Positions 36,990-46,397 of a DNA stretch of 64,000 nucleotides are shown piece by piece. Location of the stretch: positions 434,001 through 498,000 of the forward strand of contig CAWGMT010000010.1 of the NCBI GenBank assembly GCA_963823675.1. Direction: 5' to 3'. This DNA is from CAWGMT01 sp963823675. GTDB taxonomy: Bacteria > Planctomycetota > Planctomycetia > Isosphaerales > Isosphaeraceae. Under the pieces are notes generated by a model. It saw only the letters and a program-made list of their open reading frames with translations, made no database searches and was not told the DNA's origin. Numbering within the stretch: position 1 is the first letter of the stretch; each line of letters opens with the position of its first letter. The position numbers and the translations under genes were made by a program.

Positions 36990-37393
36990 GTGGAGGAAAC
37001 AGCGACGCTGGAGAACGGGTGCATTTCGTTCCGACGGCAGCCGCATACGAACGGTGGCTCCCTACCTGTCAGGACCTGTCTCACGACGAGGTTGGGGTGC
37101 TGCCCGGGAAGACGGCTCTCTCATTCGTAAGATTCGTGCTAGTGGTGGTTTAGATCAATCACCACTTCCTTGCCCCTCGAGCGCGCGCCGGCCGGCTCCT
37201 TGGCCCGGGGCTCTTGACCGTGGGGGCCAAAACGTAAAAAAGCAGCGGATTCGTCCCACTGGCTCTCACCTACTCTCACGCCCGGAGAAGATCGCGAGAG
37301 TCAGCAAACCCAGCTCGCCATTTCACCGAACTCTTGCCCACACCCGGTGTTGCGCCGTGATGGCTTCGTGCTGCCTGGGCCGCTTCGGCGATC

Positions 37394-37470
37394 CGCAGAT
37401 CCAAACTCACCGGGACGGATTACCAATCCGTCCTGCAATCGCTCGGCCACGGGTATGTTTCCATCCGCCG
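37394..37470 (-). repeat. Right arm of a long inverted repeat
   Basis: The inverse copy of 36783-36861, ending GGGTATGTTTCCATCCGCCG. It contains the same self-complementary block (GGACGGATTACCAATCCGTCC). The spacing between the arms is about 530 bases. Confidence 0.8.
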
Positions 37471-37711
37471 ATTGCCTGAGAACTCCGAGGTCAGGAGGTT
37501 GGCTCGTTGGCGAAGTTGGAACCGAGCGGTGCGCCGATGTGAGAGTTGTCGAGCTCGATCAAGAAAGGCGTCGGGAAACTCGGGACGATAGAACGGTAAG
37601 GGGCCGGGCATGGGGCACATCCATGTTGACCCTTGCCCGAGTCACGCTGGAGCCCCGTTCAGCCTGTCCGGGGAGGAGTGAACCCTAAGATTCTCGTACG
37701 CAACGCGTGCG

Positions 37712-38467
37712 TCATGCCGTCCGAGCCCGACGCCGTAGCGCGACGCCAGTCAAGGCCAGACCCGCGATCCCCGACAGGACCACGCTCGATGGCTCGGGCA
37801 CGATCGCTGCGGTCGCTACGGTGAACGCCCAGCCGAAATTCGCCACCGGGCTACCGCCGAAGAAGTAAAAGCTCCCGCTGGGATCGTTCGTCCCGATCGA
37901 CCCGGCGCTCATCGCCTGGAAGAAGGAGTCGGCGCTGCTGCCGACCGTCGGCGGGTTGAAGAGCCCCTGACCCAGATTATTCAATTGGGCCACCGTGGCG
38001 CCCGTGGCGCCGGAGTTGTTGTCGAAGCTTAGCCCCGCATAGAACGTCCCACTTGGCAGGGCGAAAAACCCGGTGGCCGACGTCGCTGTATACAAGCCGA
38101 CGGTATCGGAGGCGAACGCGATCGGATTGAACACAATCGTGGTGAGAAGTGTGCCCGGGGCTCCGCCGTTGTCGGCTTCATAGATGCTGACAATGGGCCG
38201 CGCGCTCACTGTCGTGGAGTTGAAACTCCCAGCCGAGAACGTGAAACTGACCACGTTGTCACCGGCCAGGCCCGCCACGGGCGTGATGTCATCGGCAACC
38301 ATCGTCGTGATGGTGTCTCCCGAAACGCTGGTGGCACCTCCACCCGCATACCCATACCCCGAGAAGGTGGTGACGTTCGAGTACGCCGTCACCTGGCCCG
38401 CTTGGACCGAGGGTATCGACACACCAAGCAGCCCGACGATCAATCCGGCCCAAGCGACATTACGCAT
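37712..38467 (-). CDS. PEP-CTERM sorting-domain protein (intact)
   Basis: 251 residues from ATG 38467, preceded by AAAGGAGAG. The signal peptide is MRNVAWAGLIVGLLGVSIPS with cleavage near VQAG. The body is Ser/Thr/Gly-rich and beta-type (DNVVSFTFSAGSFNSTTV, SIYEADNGGAPGTLL, LPSGTFYAGLSFDNNS). It ends in a typical PEP-CTERM tail: IVPEPSSVVLSGIAGLALTG, then RRRARTA. It is exported and probably processed by an exosortase encoded elsewhere. The frame continues upstream to 38605, but the ATG with the ribosome binding site fits the signal peptide best. Confidence 0.88.
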   Translation of the reverse strand: MRNVAWAGLIVGLLGVSIPSVQAGQVTAYSNVTTFSGYGYAGGGATSVSGDTITTMVADDITPVAGLAGDNVVSFTFSAGSFNSTTVSARPIVSIYEADNGGAPGTLLTTIVFNPIAFASDTVGLYTATSATGFFALPSGTFYAGLSFDNNSGATGATVAQLNNLGQGLFNPPTVGSSADSFFQAMSAGSIGTNDPSGSFYFFGGSPVANFGWAFTVATAAIVPEPSSVVLSGIAGLALTGVALRRRARTA

Positions 38468-38944
38468 CGAAAAGCTCTCCTTTGAAAAGAACGCGTCGCG
38501 CGGGTCCGCCGCGCAACTTTCCTGCGAATAAGCCACACGCCAGCGAGGAAGGGGCAGGCTCGACCAAGGATAAATTAGCGATTGAAAACCGAATGAACAG
38601 AACAAAACCGCCGTCGCTGACGGAGAGTATCAGCTCCGAAGTCGAAAGGAGTCTAAAGTACGTCGTCGAGCGCCGCAAGGCCCTGGTGGGAAAAGTGAAG
38701 AAATTTAATATCAGAAGAATTATGAGAGAATAAGAGAAAACTGATATCAGGACGAGGTCAGCGGGTAGGACCTGGTTTTCAAGCTATCGCCGATGGTCCG
38801 GTTTGATCCAGCTTGTCTTCCAGGCCCATGACGGATCGCAAAGGCTCAATTCGGAATCTAACGTTTTCGACCAGTTTTGCTACGGTAACGGCCCTGGAGA
38901 ATTAGCAACCGGGTCCGTGCCGGGGCGCGAGGCGAGGCTACCGG
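38468..38944. other. Intergenic region with lower GC
   Basis: About 480 bases between the divergent PEP-CTERM and MFS genes. It is visibly richer in A and T than its surroundings (for example 38690-38745). The plus-strand open frame at 38482-38733 is lysine/arginine-rich, overlaps the PEP-CTERM leader and shows no family features. Promoters for both flanking genes should lie here. Confidence 0.45.
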
Positions 38945-40310
38945 GTGTCGAACGCACACCAATCATCACGCTGGTGTCAAGGCCTGAGTGCCCATCACTG
39001 GGTCGTGCTGGCGATCGCCTCGGCGGGCTGGATTTTCGACGTCTATGAGGGGCAGCTCTTCACGATCTTCAAGACGCCCATGCTCTCCGACCTGGCGGAC
39101 GGGAGCGCCCAGGCGATCGAATGGCAGGGGAACGTCGGGCTGGCGGCTTTTCTGCTGGGAGGCGCAGCCGGCGGGCTGCTCTTCGGCGTGCTGGGCGACC
39201 GGTACGGCCGCGTGCGCATCCTGTCGGTCACGATCCTCGTCTACTCGGTCTTCTCGGCGCTGACGGTGCTCGCGCGTTCCGTGCCGCAGGTGCAGCTTCT
39301 TCGCTTTCTCGTGGCCATGGGCGCCGGCGGCGAATGGGCTATTGCCGCAGCGCTGGTCGCCGAGACCTTCCCGGCGCGCGCCCGTGCGGTCGCCTCGGGT
39401 ATCTTCCACTCCTCCAGCATCCTCGGCAGTGCACTGGCCTCGTTGACCGGCCTGGTATTCGTCGCCCCAGCGCCTGGCGCTGGGGCTTCGCCCTGGGACT
39501 GGCGCCAGCACTCTTGATTCTCTGGATCAGGCTGAGCATGAGCGAGCCCAATCAGTGGGTGCGAGCCCGGCAATCGGCGGCAAGGCGAGAAACTCGCGAT
39601 TCGGCGAGCGAGCCGATTACATCAACTGTGTCGTCGTTGCCGTTTGCTTCGAATTCGATGCCATCGCCGCTCAAGCCGGCTGTCCTGGGCGACCTCGGCG
39701 AGCTCTGGGGCCGCGGGCCCTGGCGAACGCGCGCGTTCCTCGGTCTGGGCCTGGCCACGGTCGGCCTGGCGACCTACTGGGGGATCTTTGCGTGGAGCCC
39801 TGAGCTGGTGCGCGACGTGCTGGGCCCCCGCGTGCCGGATCCGGAGCGACAAGCCGCGTGGAGCCTGGCCTACCTGCTGATGAACTTCACCGGCGGGCTG
39901 CTGGGGCTCTTGTGTTTTGCGCCCTGGCCTCGTGGCGCGGCCGGCGGTTTGCGTTTGCCGTCTATCACGTCGGCGCGGCCCTCACGGCGCCGGCCGCGTT
40001 CTTGTGGGCCGGCAGTTACGCACAGGCAGTCGGGCTGCTTTCGCTCATGGCGTTCTTCGTGCTGGGCATGCACGCAGGCTATGCGATCTATTTCCCGGAG
40101 CTTTTCCCCACGCGCCTGCGGGCCACCGGCTCGAGTGCCTGTTTCAATTTGGGCCGTGTCTTGGGTGCGGTGATCCTCTTGGTTCGCGGGTCGCTGGGGG
40201 CGTCGCTGGGCCTGCGCCGGGCGGTGGTGCTGATGTCGGGCTTGTTCTGGATTGGCCTGATCATCCTGCTGTTTGCTCCCGAGACGCGCGGCCGCGACTT
40301 GCCGGAGTGA
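38945..40310 (+). pseudogene. MFS transporter (two frameshifts)
   Basis: The protein can be followed through three frames. Frame one, from GTG 38945, has HHWVVLAIASAGWIFDVYEG, motif A in LFGVLGDRYGRVRILS and MGAGGEWAIAAALVAETFPAR. After ~39464-39470 (a CCCC run) frame two gives WRWGFALGLAPALLILWIRL and LGLATVGLATYWGIFAWSPE. After ~39905-39930 frame three gives FAFAVYHVGAALTAPAAFLW, then ELFPTRLRATGSSACFNLGR, and stops at 40310. The ELFPTRLRATG motif fits sugar- or aromatic-acid-type members of the superfamily. A 12-helix inner-membrane transporter was clearly the ancestral product; the substrate is unknown. Confidence 0.8.
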
Positions 40311-40495
40311 AGACGATTTCGAACTGAGTGATTGACCTTGTGAGACATTTGTCTTAGGATAGCCAACAGTAGACGCGAACCAGGCCATAATGGTTCCCGT
40401 ACCTTCCCCCAAACGCTCGCCTTAATGAGAGTGGTCCACCCATACCCACCGCGGCGTTGGGGACGAATTGATTCTTAATGCCGAGACGACTGCCG

Positions 40496-40900
40496 ATGGC
40501 CAAACGCCCCCCAACCATTCCCGATTCGGAACTCGACGTGCTCAAGGTCCTCTGGGACCTCGGTCAGGCCACGGTCCGAGAGGCTCTGGAGACCCTGCGC
40601 GCCGCCGGACGTCAATGGTCGTATGCGACCGTGGCGACGTTGCTCGACCGGCTCGAATCCAAAGGGCTGGTCACGAGTGATCGCAGTGAACTGGCCTTTG
40701 TGTATCGCCCGACAATCTCCAATCAGGAGGTCCGTCAGCGGCGGCTCAACAGCTTGGTCGACAAGCTCTACCAGGGCGAGCCTGGGCTCCTGGTGCTTCA
40801 CCTGCTGAAATCGCACCCGCTCGACGCGGGCCAGGCCAAAGAAGTCCGAAGCGTGCTCGACCAGATGAGCAGCGAGAAATCGAAAAAGAAAGACAAATAA
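40496..40900 (+). CDS. BlaI/MecI/CopY-family transcriptional regulator
   Basis: 134 residues from ATG 40496 (MAKRPPTIPDSELDVLKVLW). The winged helix is in GQATVREALETLRAAGRQWS, then YATVATLLDRLESKGLVTSD. The family usually represses an antibiotic-resistance or copper operon and is relieved when a BlaR1-type M56 sensor protease cleaves it. No BlaR1-like gene is adjacent, and the downstream gene is an unrelated membrane protein, so its target is unknown. The tail is lysine-rich (SSEKSKKKDK). An upstream ATG at 40478 is possible. Confidence 0.9.
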   Translation: MAKRPPTIPDSELDVLKVLWDLGQATVREALETLRAAGRQWSYATVATLLDRLESKGLVTSDRSELAFVYRPTISNQEVRQRRLNSLVDKLYQGEPGLLVLHLLKSHPLDAGQAKEVRSVLDQMSSEKSKKKDK

Positions 40901-40976
40901 AGTCGCCCATCCCGCTAGCGTGAACGAGCTTCATCCGAGATAATTAGGACATTGGTCCGTCCAAGGGTCGGGGATA

Positions 40977-41987
40977 TTGCCGGAGCGCGCGCTTGAGGCG
41001 CGGTTGACGGCGGCCCTTGCGGGCGAGGCTCGGTCATGCTTCTGGGATGAAGCCATGCAGAGACCAAAACGTTGGTACAACCCCAACGGTGCGCCTTCGA
41101 TACGCGTGATCACGCGATCGGCCGAGGACGAGTCGTTCTGCGCCCTGAAATGGCGCCACCCCCGCGTGGCGCCGACCCTGGGCGAATGTCTGATTTATCC
41201 GCTCAAGGATGGCCCGGGGTTGGGTTTACTCATTCTCTTTCCTCCCGCTCTCTGGATCTTGTCGCTGCCGATCTTCGACGTGATCGCGGTGCTCGAGCCC
41301 TTGACCAAAAGCGACTGGGCGCTCGGCCTGATGATCGTCCCGGTAATGATTCCCATGATTTTCAGCTTCGCGATGACCTTCGGGTTCGCGCTCTTATTTC
41401 TGGGACATGTCCTGGTATCGAGCTCGCTGGGAGAAAACGATCATCCCCGCTGGCCCGAGTGGCATCCCAGCGACATCGCCGAAGGAATTTGCCGATGGTT
41501 CTGGGCGGGTATCCTGGGGGGGGTTGTCGGAGGCGTGCCGATCGCGATGTACTGGTCGAGGAGCGACCGGATTGATGCCCTGGGCTGGATCCTGCTGATC
41601 GGACTGGCCATCGTGGGTGCTGGGTACGCGCTCATGGCGCTGGCGGCGGCGCTCCTGCACGACAGCATCATTGCTGCAAATCCATACACAGTGATCACGG
41701 CGATCTTTCGAATCGGCTCCGGTTACGTGCGGCCCTGCGTCGTGGCCGCGTGCGCGCTCGGTCTGGCCGGTCTCGGAGTTTGGGGACTGCTCTACAGGAT
41801 GCCCACCATGTGGCTTGAGGTGCTGGCACTCTGGAGCTTCTGGGTGTGTTTCTTCTATGAGGCCATGGTCGTGCTACGTATGATGGGATTGACTTATCAC
41901 GCCCATGCCCTCGATCTCCACTGGTTCCGGCGCCGGCCGCGCTGGGCGACTTCAAGCCGGCACGGACAGATCTACGCAAACTCCTGA
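40977..41987 (+). CDS. Multi-pass membrane protein of unknown function
   Basis: Up to 336 residues. The start is uncertain; ATG 41055 (MQRPKRWYNPNGAPSIRVI) is a good alternative. About six to seven hydrophobic helices are visible, such as LGLLILFPPALWILSLPIF, LMIVPVMIPMIFSFAMTFG, ALGWILLIGLAIVGAGYALM and VVAACALGLAGLGVWGLL. The C-terminus is basic. It resembles DUF4013-type inner-membrane proteins in overall layout, but I cannot name a family. The stop is immediately followed by the next open frame. Confidence 0.75.
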   Translation: MPERALEARLTAALAGEARSCFWDEAMQRPKRWYNPNGAPSIRVITRSAEDESFCALKWRHPRVAPTLGECLIYPLKDGPGLGLLILFPPALWILSLPIFDVIAVLEPLTKSDWALGLMIVPVMIPMIFSFAMTFGFALLFLGHVLVSSSLGENDHPRWPEWHPSDIAEGICRWFWAGILGGVVGGVPIAMYWSRSDRIDALGWILLIGLAIVGAGYALMALAAALLHDSIIAANPYTVITAIFRIGSGYVRPCVVAACALGLAGLGVWGLLYRMPTMWLEVLALWSFWVCFFYEAMVVLRMMGLTYHAHALDLHWFRRRPRWATSSRHGQIYANS

Positions 41988-43224
41988 TTGGAACGATGGC
42001 CCGACGCAAACCGCGCAACATCACCTTCGTCTCCACGCGCACAATCCGAGGGAATCGAGCCACACCGGGTTCGCGCCGCGGCGCGTGTGTTCGGCCTCTT
42101 TGGCCTGGCGCTGCTCGCCTTTCTCTCCACTTACTTGCTGACCAAGGGGCTTTCGAGCGTCCACCCACGACCGGCCCCACGCGGCATGATCTGGGTCCCC
42201 GGCGGCGAGTTTGTCATGGGGACCGACTCGGAAACGGCCTGGCCCGACGAGCGCCCTGCTCATCGCGTGCGTGTCAACGGGTTCTGGATGGACGAGCACG
42301 AGGTCACCAACGCCGAGTTCCAGGTCTTCGTCAAGGCGACCGGCTATATCACGACGGCGGAACGAGCGCCCACAGCCGAGGAGATCCTCCGCCAGTCTCC
42401 CCCGGGCACGCCTGCGCCCGCTCCGGAGTTACTGGTCCCCGGCTCGCTGGTCTTCACCCCGACGGCCGGGCCGGTGCCGCTGGACGACTACAGCCAGTGG
42501 TGGAAGTGGACGCCGGGAGCGAGTTGGAAGCATCCGCAAGGACCAGACAGCACGATCGAGGCCAAGGACAGCTATCCGGTCGTCCACGTGTCGTGGGATG
42601 ACGCTGCCGCGTATGCCCGCTGGGCCGGCAAGCGGCTACCCACCGAAGCCGAGTGGGAGCGAGCCGCGCGCGGCGGGCTCGAAGGCAAGCCCTACATTTG
42701 GGGCGACCAGGCCCCCTCCGATACGGCGATCTTCGCCAATATCTGGCAGGGCGAGTTTCCCAACCGCAACTCGAGCCGCGACGGTTTTGCGGGAGTGGCA
42801 CCGGTGAAGTCATTTGCTCCCAACGGCTACGGGCTTTACGACATGGCGGGCAACGTGTGGGAGTGGTGCGCTGACTGGTATCAGCGCGACCTGTATCGAA
42901 GCCGCGCCGGCCATGGGGTCGTCGTCAACCCGGCTGGGCCCGAGCGCAGCTCGGACCCGGCCAATCCCTTCACGCCCGAGCGTCTCCAGAGGGGTGGGTC
43001 CTTCCTTTGCAACGATAACTACTGCTCGCGGTATCGTCCGAGCGCCCGGCACGGTTGCTGCGCCGGATACCGGGATGTCGCACGTTGGATTTCGGTGCGT
43101 GTCCTCCGCCGGCCGGGTGTGCGCTGAAATCGGTTCGAGAACCGCCGGTTGGTCTGTTGTGGCCGACCCGAAGAAAACGGACGATAATCGGAAAAAGTGG
43201 GGACCCATTCAAAGTAAGGCTTGA
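41988..43224 (+). pseudogene. Formylglycine-generating-enzyme (SUMF1) family protein (frameshifted near the 3' end)
   Basis: An N-terminal membrane anchor (VFGLFGLALLAFLSTYLLTKG) is followed by the FGE-sulfatase domain: MIWVPGGEFVMGTDSETAW, DEHEVTNAEFQVFVKATGY, YPVVHVSWDDAAAYARWAGK, LPTEAEWERAARGGLE, GLYDMAGNVWEWCADWY. The two cysteines needed for activity in true FGEs are present in GGSFLCNDNYCSRYRPSARH. Just after this, near 43055-43061, the frame changes and the conserved ending APDTGMSHVGFRCVSS is in the next frame, stopping at 43224; the original frame stops at 43127. The 5' end is also unsure: ATG 41996 (MARRKPRNITF) is in another frame. It might activate sulfatases, but none is in the window. 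Confidence 0.85.
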
Positions 43225-43616
43225 AACCCTTCCTGCCGAAAGTGCTCGTCGTTGGTCAGTACTTCGGTGAGGCCGCGAGCGCGAAAAACGTTCATGGAGA
43301 CGCAATCGGTCAGGCTGTAGCCCTTGTCGAGCCGGCTCTCGTAGTAGGCCAATCCGGTGAGGAAAGAGTTATGGGTCTGGTGGACCACCTCAACCGAGGG
43401 ATCCCGAAAAATTGAGCGGATGGTCAGCACCGCGACCTCGCGGAAGTGGCTCCCGCGCGCGGCGAAGAAGGCGAGGAACTCAGTAAGCACCTCGTCGGTC
43501 GTGACGATCGGTCTTGAGGCGAGCGAGCGGGCTGCGGCGACGGCACTGCGATGCCACTGATCCTTCGGATCGGTTAGAGCGACCCAGTAGTTGGTGTCAG
43601 CGAAGACGGCCCTCAT
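43209..43616 (-). CDS. PIN-domain toxin (VapC-like)
   Basis: 135 residues of a PIN-domain ribonuclease. The acidic residues expected for Mg-dependent RNA cleavage are visible in MRAVFADTNYWVAL, VTTDEVLTEFLAFFAAR, YSLTDCVSMNVFR and VLTNDEHF. The start overlaps the stop of the upstream antitoxin by 4 nt (43613-43616, ATGA), the standard toxin-antitoxin arrangement. Its 3' end overlaps the end of the convergent FGE-like gene by 16 bases. The RNA target is unknown. Confidence 0.9.
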   Translation of the reverse strand: MRAVFADTNYWVALTDPKDQWHRSAVAAARSLASRPIVTTDEVLTEFLAFFAARGSHFREVAVLTIRSIFRDPSVEVVHQTHNSFLTGLAYYESRLDKGYSLTDCVSMNVFRARGLTEVLTNDEHFRQEGFQALL

Positions 43617-43924
43617 GCGACCGGCCTCTTCGGCGCCCCGTAGAGATAATGGTCAAGCTGATAGGAGGCATCGTCGGGGATCTTGTCCCACTCCTCATCA
43701 GGCACCCCGCGGGCGATCTCCGCGATCACCTCCCAGAGCGGCTTCTGCGCCGCGGAGGTGGCTTCGCTGTCCTTTAGAGTTGCTTCGTCATTTCCATGTG
43801 GCCGCTCGTCGTGGCGCACGCGAAGGACCGCATCCTCGAGGACGGCATCTTCGGAGGGATACCGTCCGGTCGCTACCTGGTCGGCAATGAAGCGGCGCGA
43901 TTCTTCAGATAGTTGTACTTTCAT
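43613..43924 (-). CDS. Antitoxin of the PIN-toxin pair (ParD/CopG-like N-terminus)
   Basis: 103 residues. The N-terminus MKVQLSEESRRFIADQVATG, followed by RYPSEDAVLEDAVLRV, is typical of ribbon-helix-helix or ParD-type antitoxins that bind the operon promoter. The C-terminal part (PLWEVIAEIARGVPDEEWDKI) would wrap the toxin. The downstream PIN gene overlaps by 4 nt. Autoregulation is expected from the family; no operator was identified. Confidence 0.85.
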   Translation of the reverse strand: MKVQLSEESRRFIADQVATGRYPSEDAVLEDAVLRVRHDERPHGNDEATLKDSEATSAAQKPLWEVIAEIARGVPDEEWDKIPDDASYQLDHYLYGAPKRPVA

Positions 43925-43959
43925 AGATAAATCTCTTTAGGAGGAGCTGCCCGGCCCCG

Positions 43960-44151
43960 TCAGAAGCGTTCCGCTCGTTCCTCCTCGATGACGACGCGTG
44001 CCATGGAATCCTTGATCTTCGACGTGGCGGCACGGACCTCCTCCAAAGCGATGCTGTCATCTACCTCTTTCTCACATGAGGCAATGGCCTCATAATCAAT
44101 CAGATCTTGCAACGTAGGCGTCCCGCCGTTGGCTTCCTCGCTGATGGTCAT
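43960..44151 (-). CDS. Small acidic protein upstream of the toxin-antitoxin pair
   Basis: 63 residues, MTISEEANGGTPTLQDLIDY, then VDDSIALEEVRAATSKIKDSM, ending EEERAERF. It is helical, acidic and without cysteine. It lies 35 bases upstream of the antitoxin on the same strand and could be a third member of the module or an orphan antitoxin. There is no strong ribosome binding site, so confidence is moderate. Confidence 0.5.
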   Translation of the reverse strand: MTISEEANGGTPTLQDLIDYEAIASCEKEVDDSIALEEVRAATSKIKDSMARVVIEEERAERF

Positions 44152-44425
44152 GGCGGTCTTAAGCCCCAGGCAGGTTCGACTTCGTCTTAACCAGCTTACC
44201 GCAAACAGATAGGTCTTGGCAAAAAGAGCCCCCTTTCCCGATCAGCTCGGAGCCCGATATGATCCGGTTTGGGTTTCGGTCGGCGGCACGTGCGATCGGC
44301 CTGATTGGCCTGGGCGAAGAAAGGGGACGAAAAAACGGACGGGAGTCAATTCCGACGCCGAAACGACTCCCGTCTCCTTGGAAATCCGCCAATCTGATAT
44401 TCCGAGTCGCCGACGGAGAATTGCC

Positions 44426-44842
44426 ATGGGGCTGTGCCTGCACGTGTTCGGCTTGGACGCCGGAGATGATGAGGACCCGGAGGAAATTGCTGAGTGCGAT
44501 GTCGGGCACTACTCGGATTTCGGTTGCTTCCGCGACACCATCGCTCGATACCTCGATGCCGGCCGCTACGCCACTCTGATGCAGCATTCGGATTGCGACG
44601 GCGAATGGACGCTTGCCGAGGTTTCCGTGCTTGAGCAGGAGCTTCGAGAGATTGGGGCTGCGTTTCAGAAGCTGCCACCTGAGGAGCCGAGCGGAGCCTT
44701 CGAGCACACTGCGGAGTATCGTGCTGGTGCCAAGTCGCTGTACGACTGCTCTCACAACGTCGATGGCGAGAACCTGTTCGAGGCCCTGCTGGAACTATGC
44801 GCGGTGGCGCGCGAGCATAAGCGACCCATCACTTTCATGTAG
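44426..44842 (+). CDS. Imm70-like immunity protein
   Basis: 138 residues from ATG 44426, which has GGAGA 7-8 bases upstream; the longer frame from 44216 is unlikely. The sequence MGLCLHVFGLDAGDDEDPEE, CDVGHYSDFGCFRDTIARYL, TLMQHSDCDGEWTLAEVSVL and YDCSHNVDGENLFEALLELC matches my recollection of Imm70 family proteins, which protect against polymorphic toxins. No matching secreted toxin gene is adjacent, so it may be an orphan or have another role. The family assignment is by pattern memory only. Confidence 0.7.
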   Translation: MGLCLHVFGLDAGDDEDPEEIAECDVGHYSDFGCFRDTIARYLDAGRYATLMQHSDCDGEWTLAEVSVLEQELREIGAAFQKLPPEEPSGAFEHTAEYRAGAKSLYDCSHNVDGENLFEALLELCAVAREHKRPITFM

Positions 44843-45007
44843 TTGTCCAGGCCCATCGCCGAGGTGCTATTTCGGTTTCTTTGGGCCGTCCGTCCTCGTT
44901 TTGAGTCGGCTTCCGACGCTTGAGGGCGCGACCCAGCAAGCCGTCCAAAATAACACCGAGAAGCGCTGGCGGTCAATTTGCCACGGCAAAGCCTTGATCC
45001 GCCCCGC

Positions 45008-46387
45008 TCACGGCCCGGCTGCTCCCCCCAGCTTGATCAGAAGCACAATCGCCACCGTGTAGAAGATGACCAAGCCGGTGGCGTTGACCAGAGTGCTGAT
45101 CAAGGGCGCCGAGACGACCGCGGGGTCGATTCCCAGCCGTTTGGCCAGGAGCGGCACCACGGCACCGACGCTGTTGGCCCAGATGCAGATGAACAAGATG
45201 GCCAGGGCGATGACGGCCGCGAAGGCGGCGCTGCCGTGCAAGACCCAGGTGTAGCAGAAGGCAAGAGCGCCCAGCACCAAGCCGAGGAGAAAACCGGTCA
45301 GGCCCTCGCGGAGGAGCACCCGGAAAACATCGACGCGCTGAATTTCGCCCAGGGCAAGGCCACGAATGATGGTGCCGACGGTCTGACTGCCGGCATTGCC
45401 GCCCGTACCGATCATGAGCGGTATGAAATCGATCAGGTCCGGGAGGCGGAGCTGAACGCCCTTGAAGAAATGGGAGACGTACTTTGTCAGCGTGCCGGCG
45501 ACGAACAGGAAAAGGAGCCAGCCGATCCGCCGGCGGACGGCCTCGCCGATCTTCGCCTGCCAGTACGTCTCCTCGTCGGCCAGGGCGTCCGTCGAGACAC
45601 CGCCGAACGCCAGGATGTCCTCGGTCTGCTCCTGGCGGAGGATGTCCATGGCGTCGTCGTGAGTGATGATTCCGACCATCATGTCGCTCGCGTCGAGGAT
45701 CGGAATGGCGATCAGGTCGTATTTGTCGATCTGGCGGGCTACCGATTCCTGGTCTTCGTCGACGCGGGCGAAGATGATGTCGCGCTGCATGATGTCCTCG
45801 ATCACGGCCGCGCGCCGCGACAGGATCAGCGTCTTGAGCGAGACGAAGCCGATCAAGCGCCGCTTGTGGTCGACCACGTAACAGTAATAGATCGTTTCGC
45901 GATCGGGCGCTTCGCGGCGAACCAGTTCCAGGGCTTCCCGCACCGTGATGTGCGCCGGCAGCGTGACGTAGTCGGTTGTCATGGCCGCGCCGGCGGTGCC
46001 GGGCTGGTAGCTGGCGAGCCGGCGGATGTCCTCTCGCTCGGCCTGAGCCAGGAACGGAAGCACGGGGTCGACGACATCCTCGCCGAGCCGATTGACCAGG
46101 TTGGCACGTTCGTCGTGTGACATCAGGTGGAGGAGATCGGCCGCCTCCTTGGCGGACATGGATGTCACCAGGCGGGTCTGGCGGTCGCTGTCGAGGTAAC
46201 TCAAGATCTCGGCGCGGTTGCGGGGAGGAAGGATCCCGAAAAGGGTGTCGCCGTCCTCGGTTTCGAGGTCTTCGATCAGTTCGGCGACGCGGCCGGGGTG
46301 ATAGTCGGCGAAGAATTCGCGCAGGGCGTTGACCTCACCGTCGTGGATCAGCTCACGGACATCGGGCACCAGGAGCGGATGGCGCAT
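45008..46387 (-). CDS. mgtE: Magnesium transporter MgtE
   Basis: 459 residues, the standard MgtE length. The N-terminal helical domain (LREFFADYHPGRVAELIEDL, FGILPPRNRAEILSYLD) is followed by two CBS domains (TDYVTLPAHITVREALELVR, then RDIIFARVDEDQESVARQI and GIITHDDAMDIL). Five membrane helices follow, with the family signature PLMIGTGGNAGSQTVGTIIRGLA and the closing LLAKRLGIDPAVVSAPLIST. The N-terminal and CBS domains gate the channel by binding Mg2+. The gene lies 10 bases after serS on the same strand. Confidence 0.97.
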   Translation of the reverse strand: MRHPLLVPDVRELIHDGEVNALREFFADYHPGRVAELIEDLETEDGDTLFGILPPRNRAEILSYLDSDRQTRLVTSMSAKEAADLLHLMSHDERANLVNRLGEDVVDPVLPFLAQAEREDIRRLASYQPGTAGAAMTTDYVTLPAHITVREALELVRREAPDRETIYYCYVVDHKRRLIGFVSLKTLILSRRAAVIEDIMQRDIIFARVDEDQESVARQIDKYDLIAIPILDASDMMVGIITHDDAMDILRQEQTEDILAFGGVSTDALADEETYWQAKIGEAVRRRIGWLLFLFVAGTLTKYVSHFFKGVQLRLPDLIDFIPLMIGTGGNAGSQTVGTIIRGLALGEIQRVDVFRVLLREGLTGFLLGLVLGALAFCYTWVLHGSAAFAAVIALAILFICIWANSVGAVVPLLAKRLGIDPAVVSAPLISTLVNATGLVIFYTVAIVLLIKLGGAAGP

Positions 46388-46397
46388 GAACGAACTT

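Larger units (their letters stand above)
36668..37711. other. Gene-free region holding an inverted-repeat element
   Basis: About 1 kb without a convincing gene. It contains two inverted ~78-bp repeats at 36783-36861 and 37394-37470 and an 11-bp dyad array at 36917-36989. Open frames here are short, arginine-rich and on both strands, and look like shadows of the repeats. No transposase is present. Confidence 0.6.

Noticed and set aside
36783..37470. Insertion sequence with transposase
   Set aside because: The arms look like terminal inverted repeats, but no frame between them is long enough or similar to a transposase.
38482..38733. 83-residue Lys/Arg-rich plus-strand frame
   Set aside because: Overlaps the PEP-CTERM leader and promoter region antisense; no family pattern. 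Noted only because of its charge.
44159..44755. 198-residue minus-strand frame
   Set aside because: Antisense to the Imm70-like gene, which has a good ribosome binding site and family pattern.
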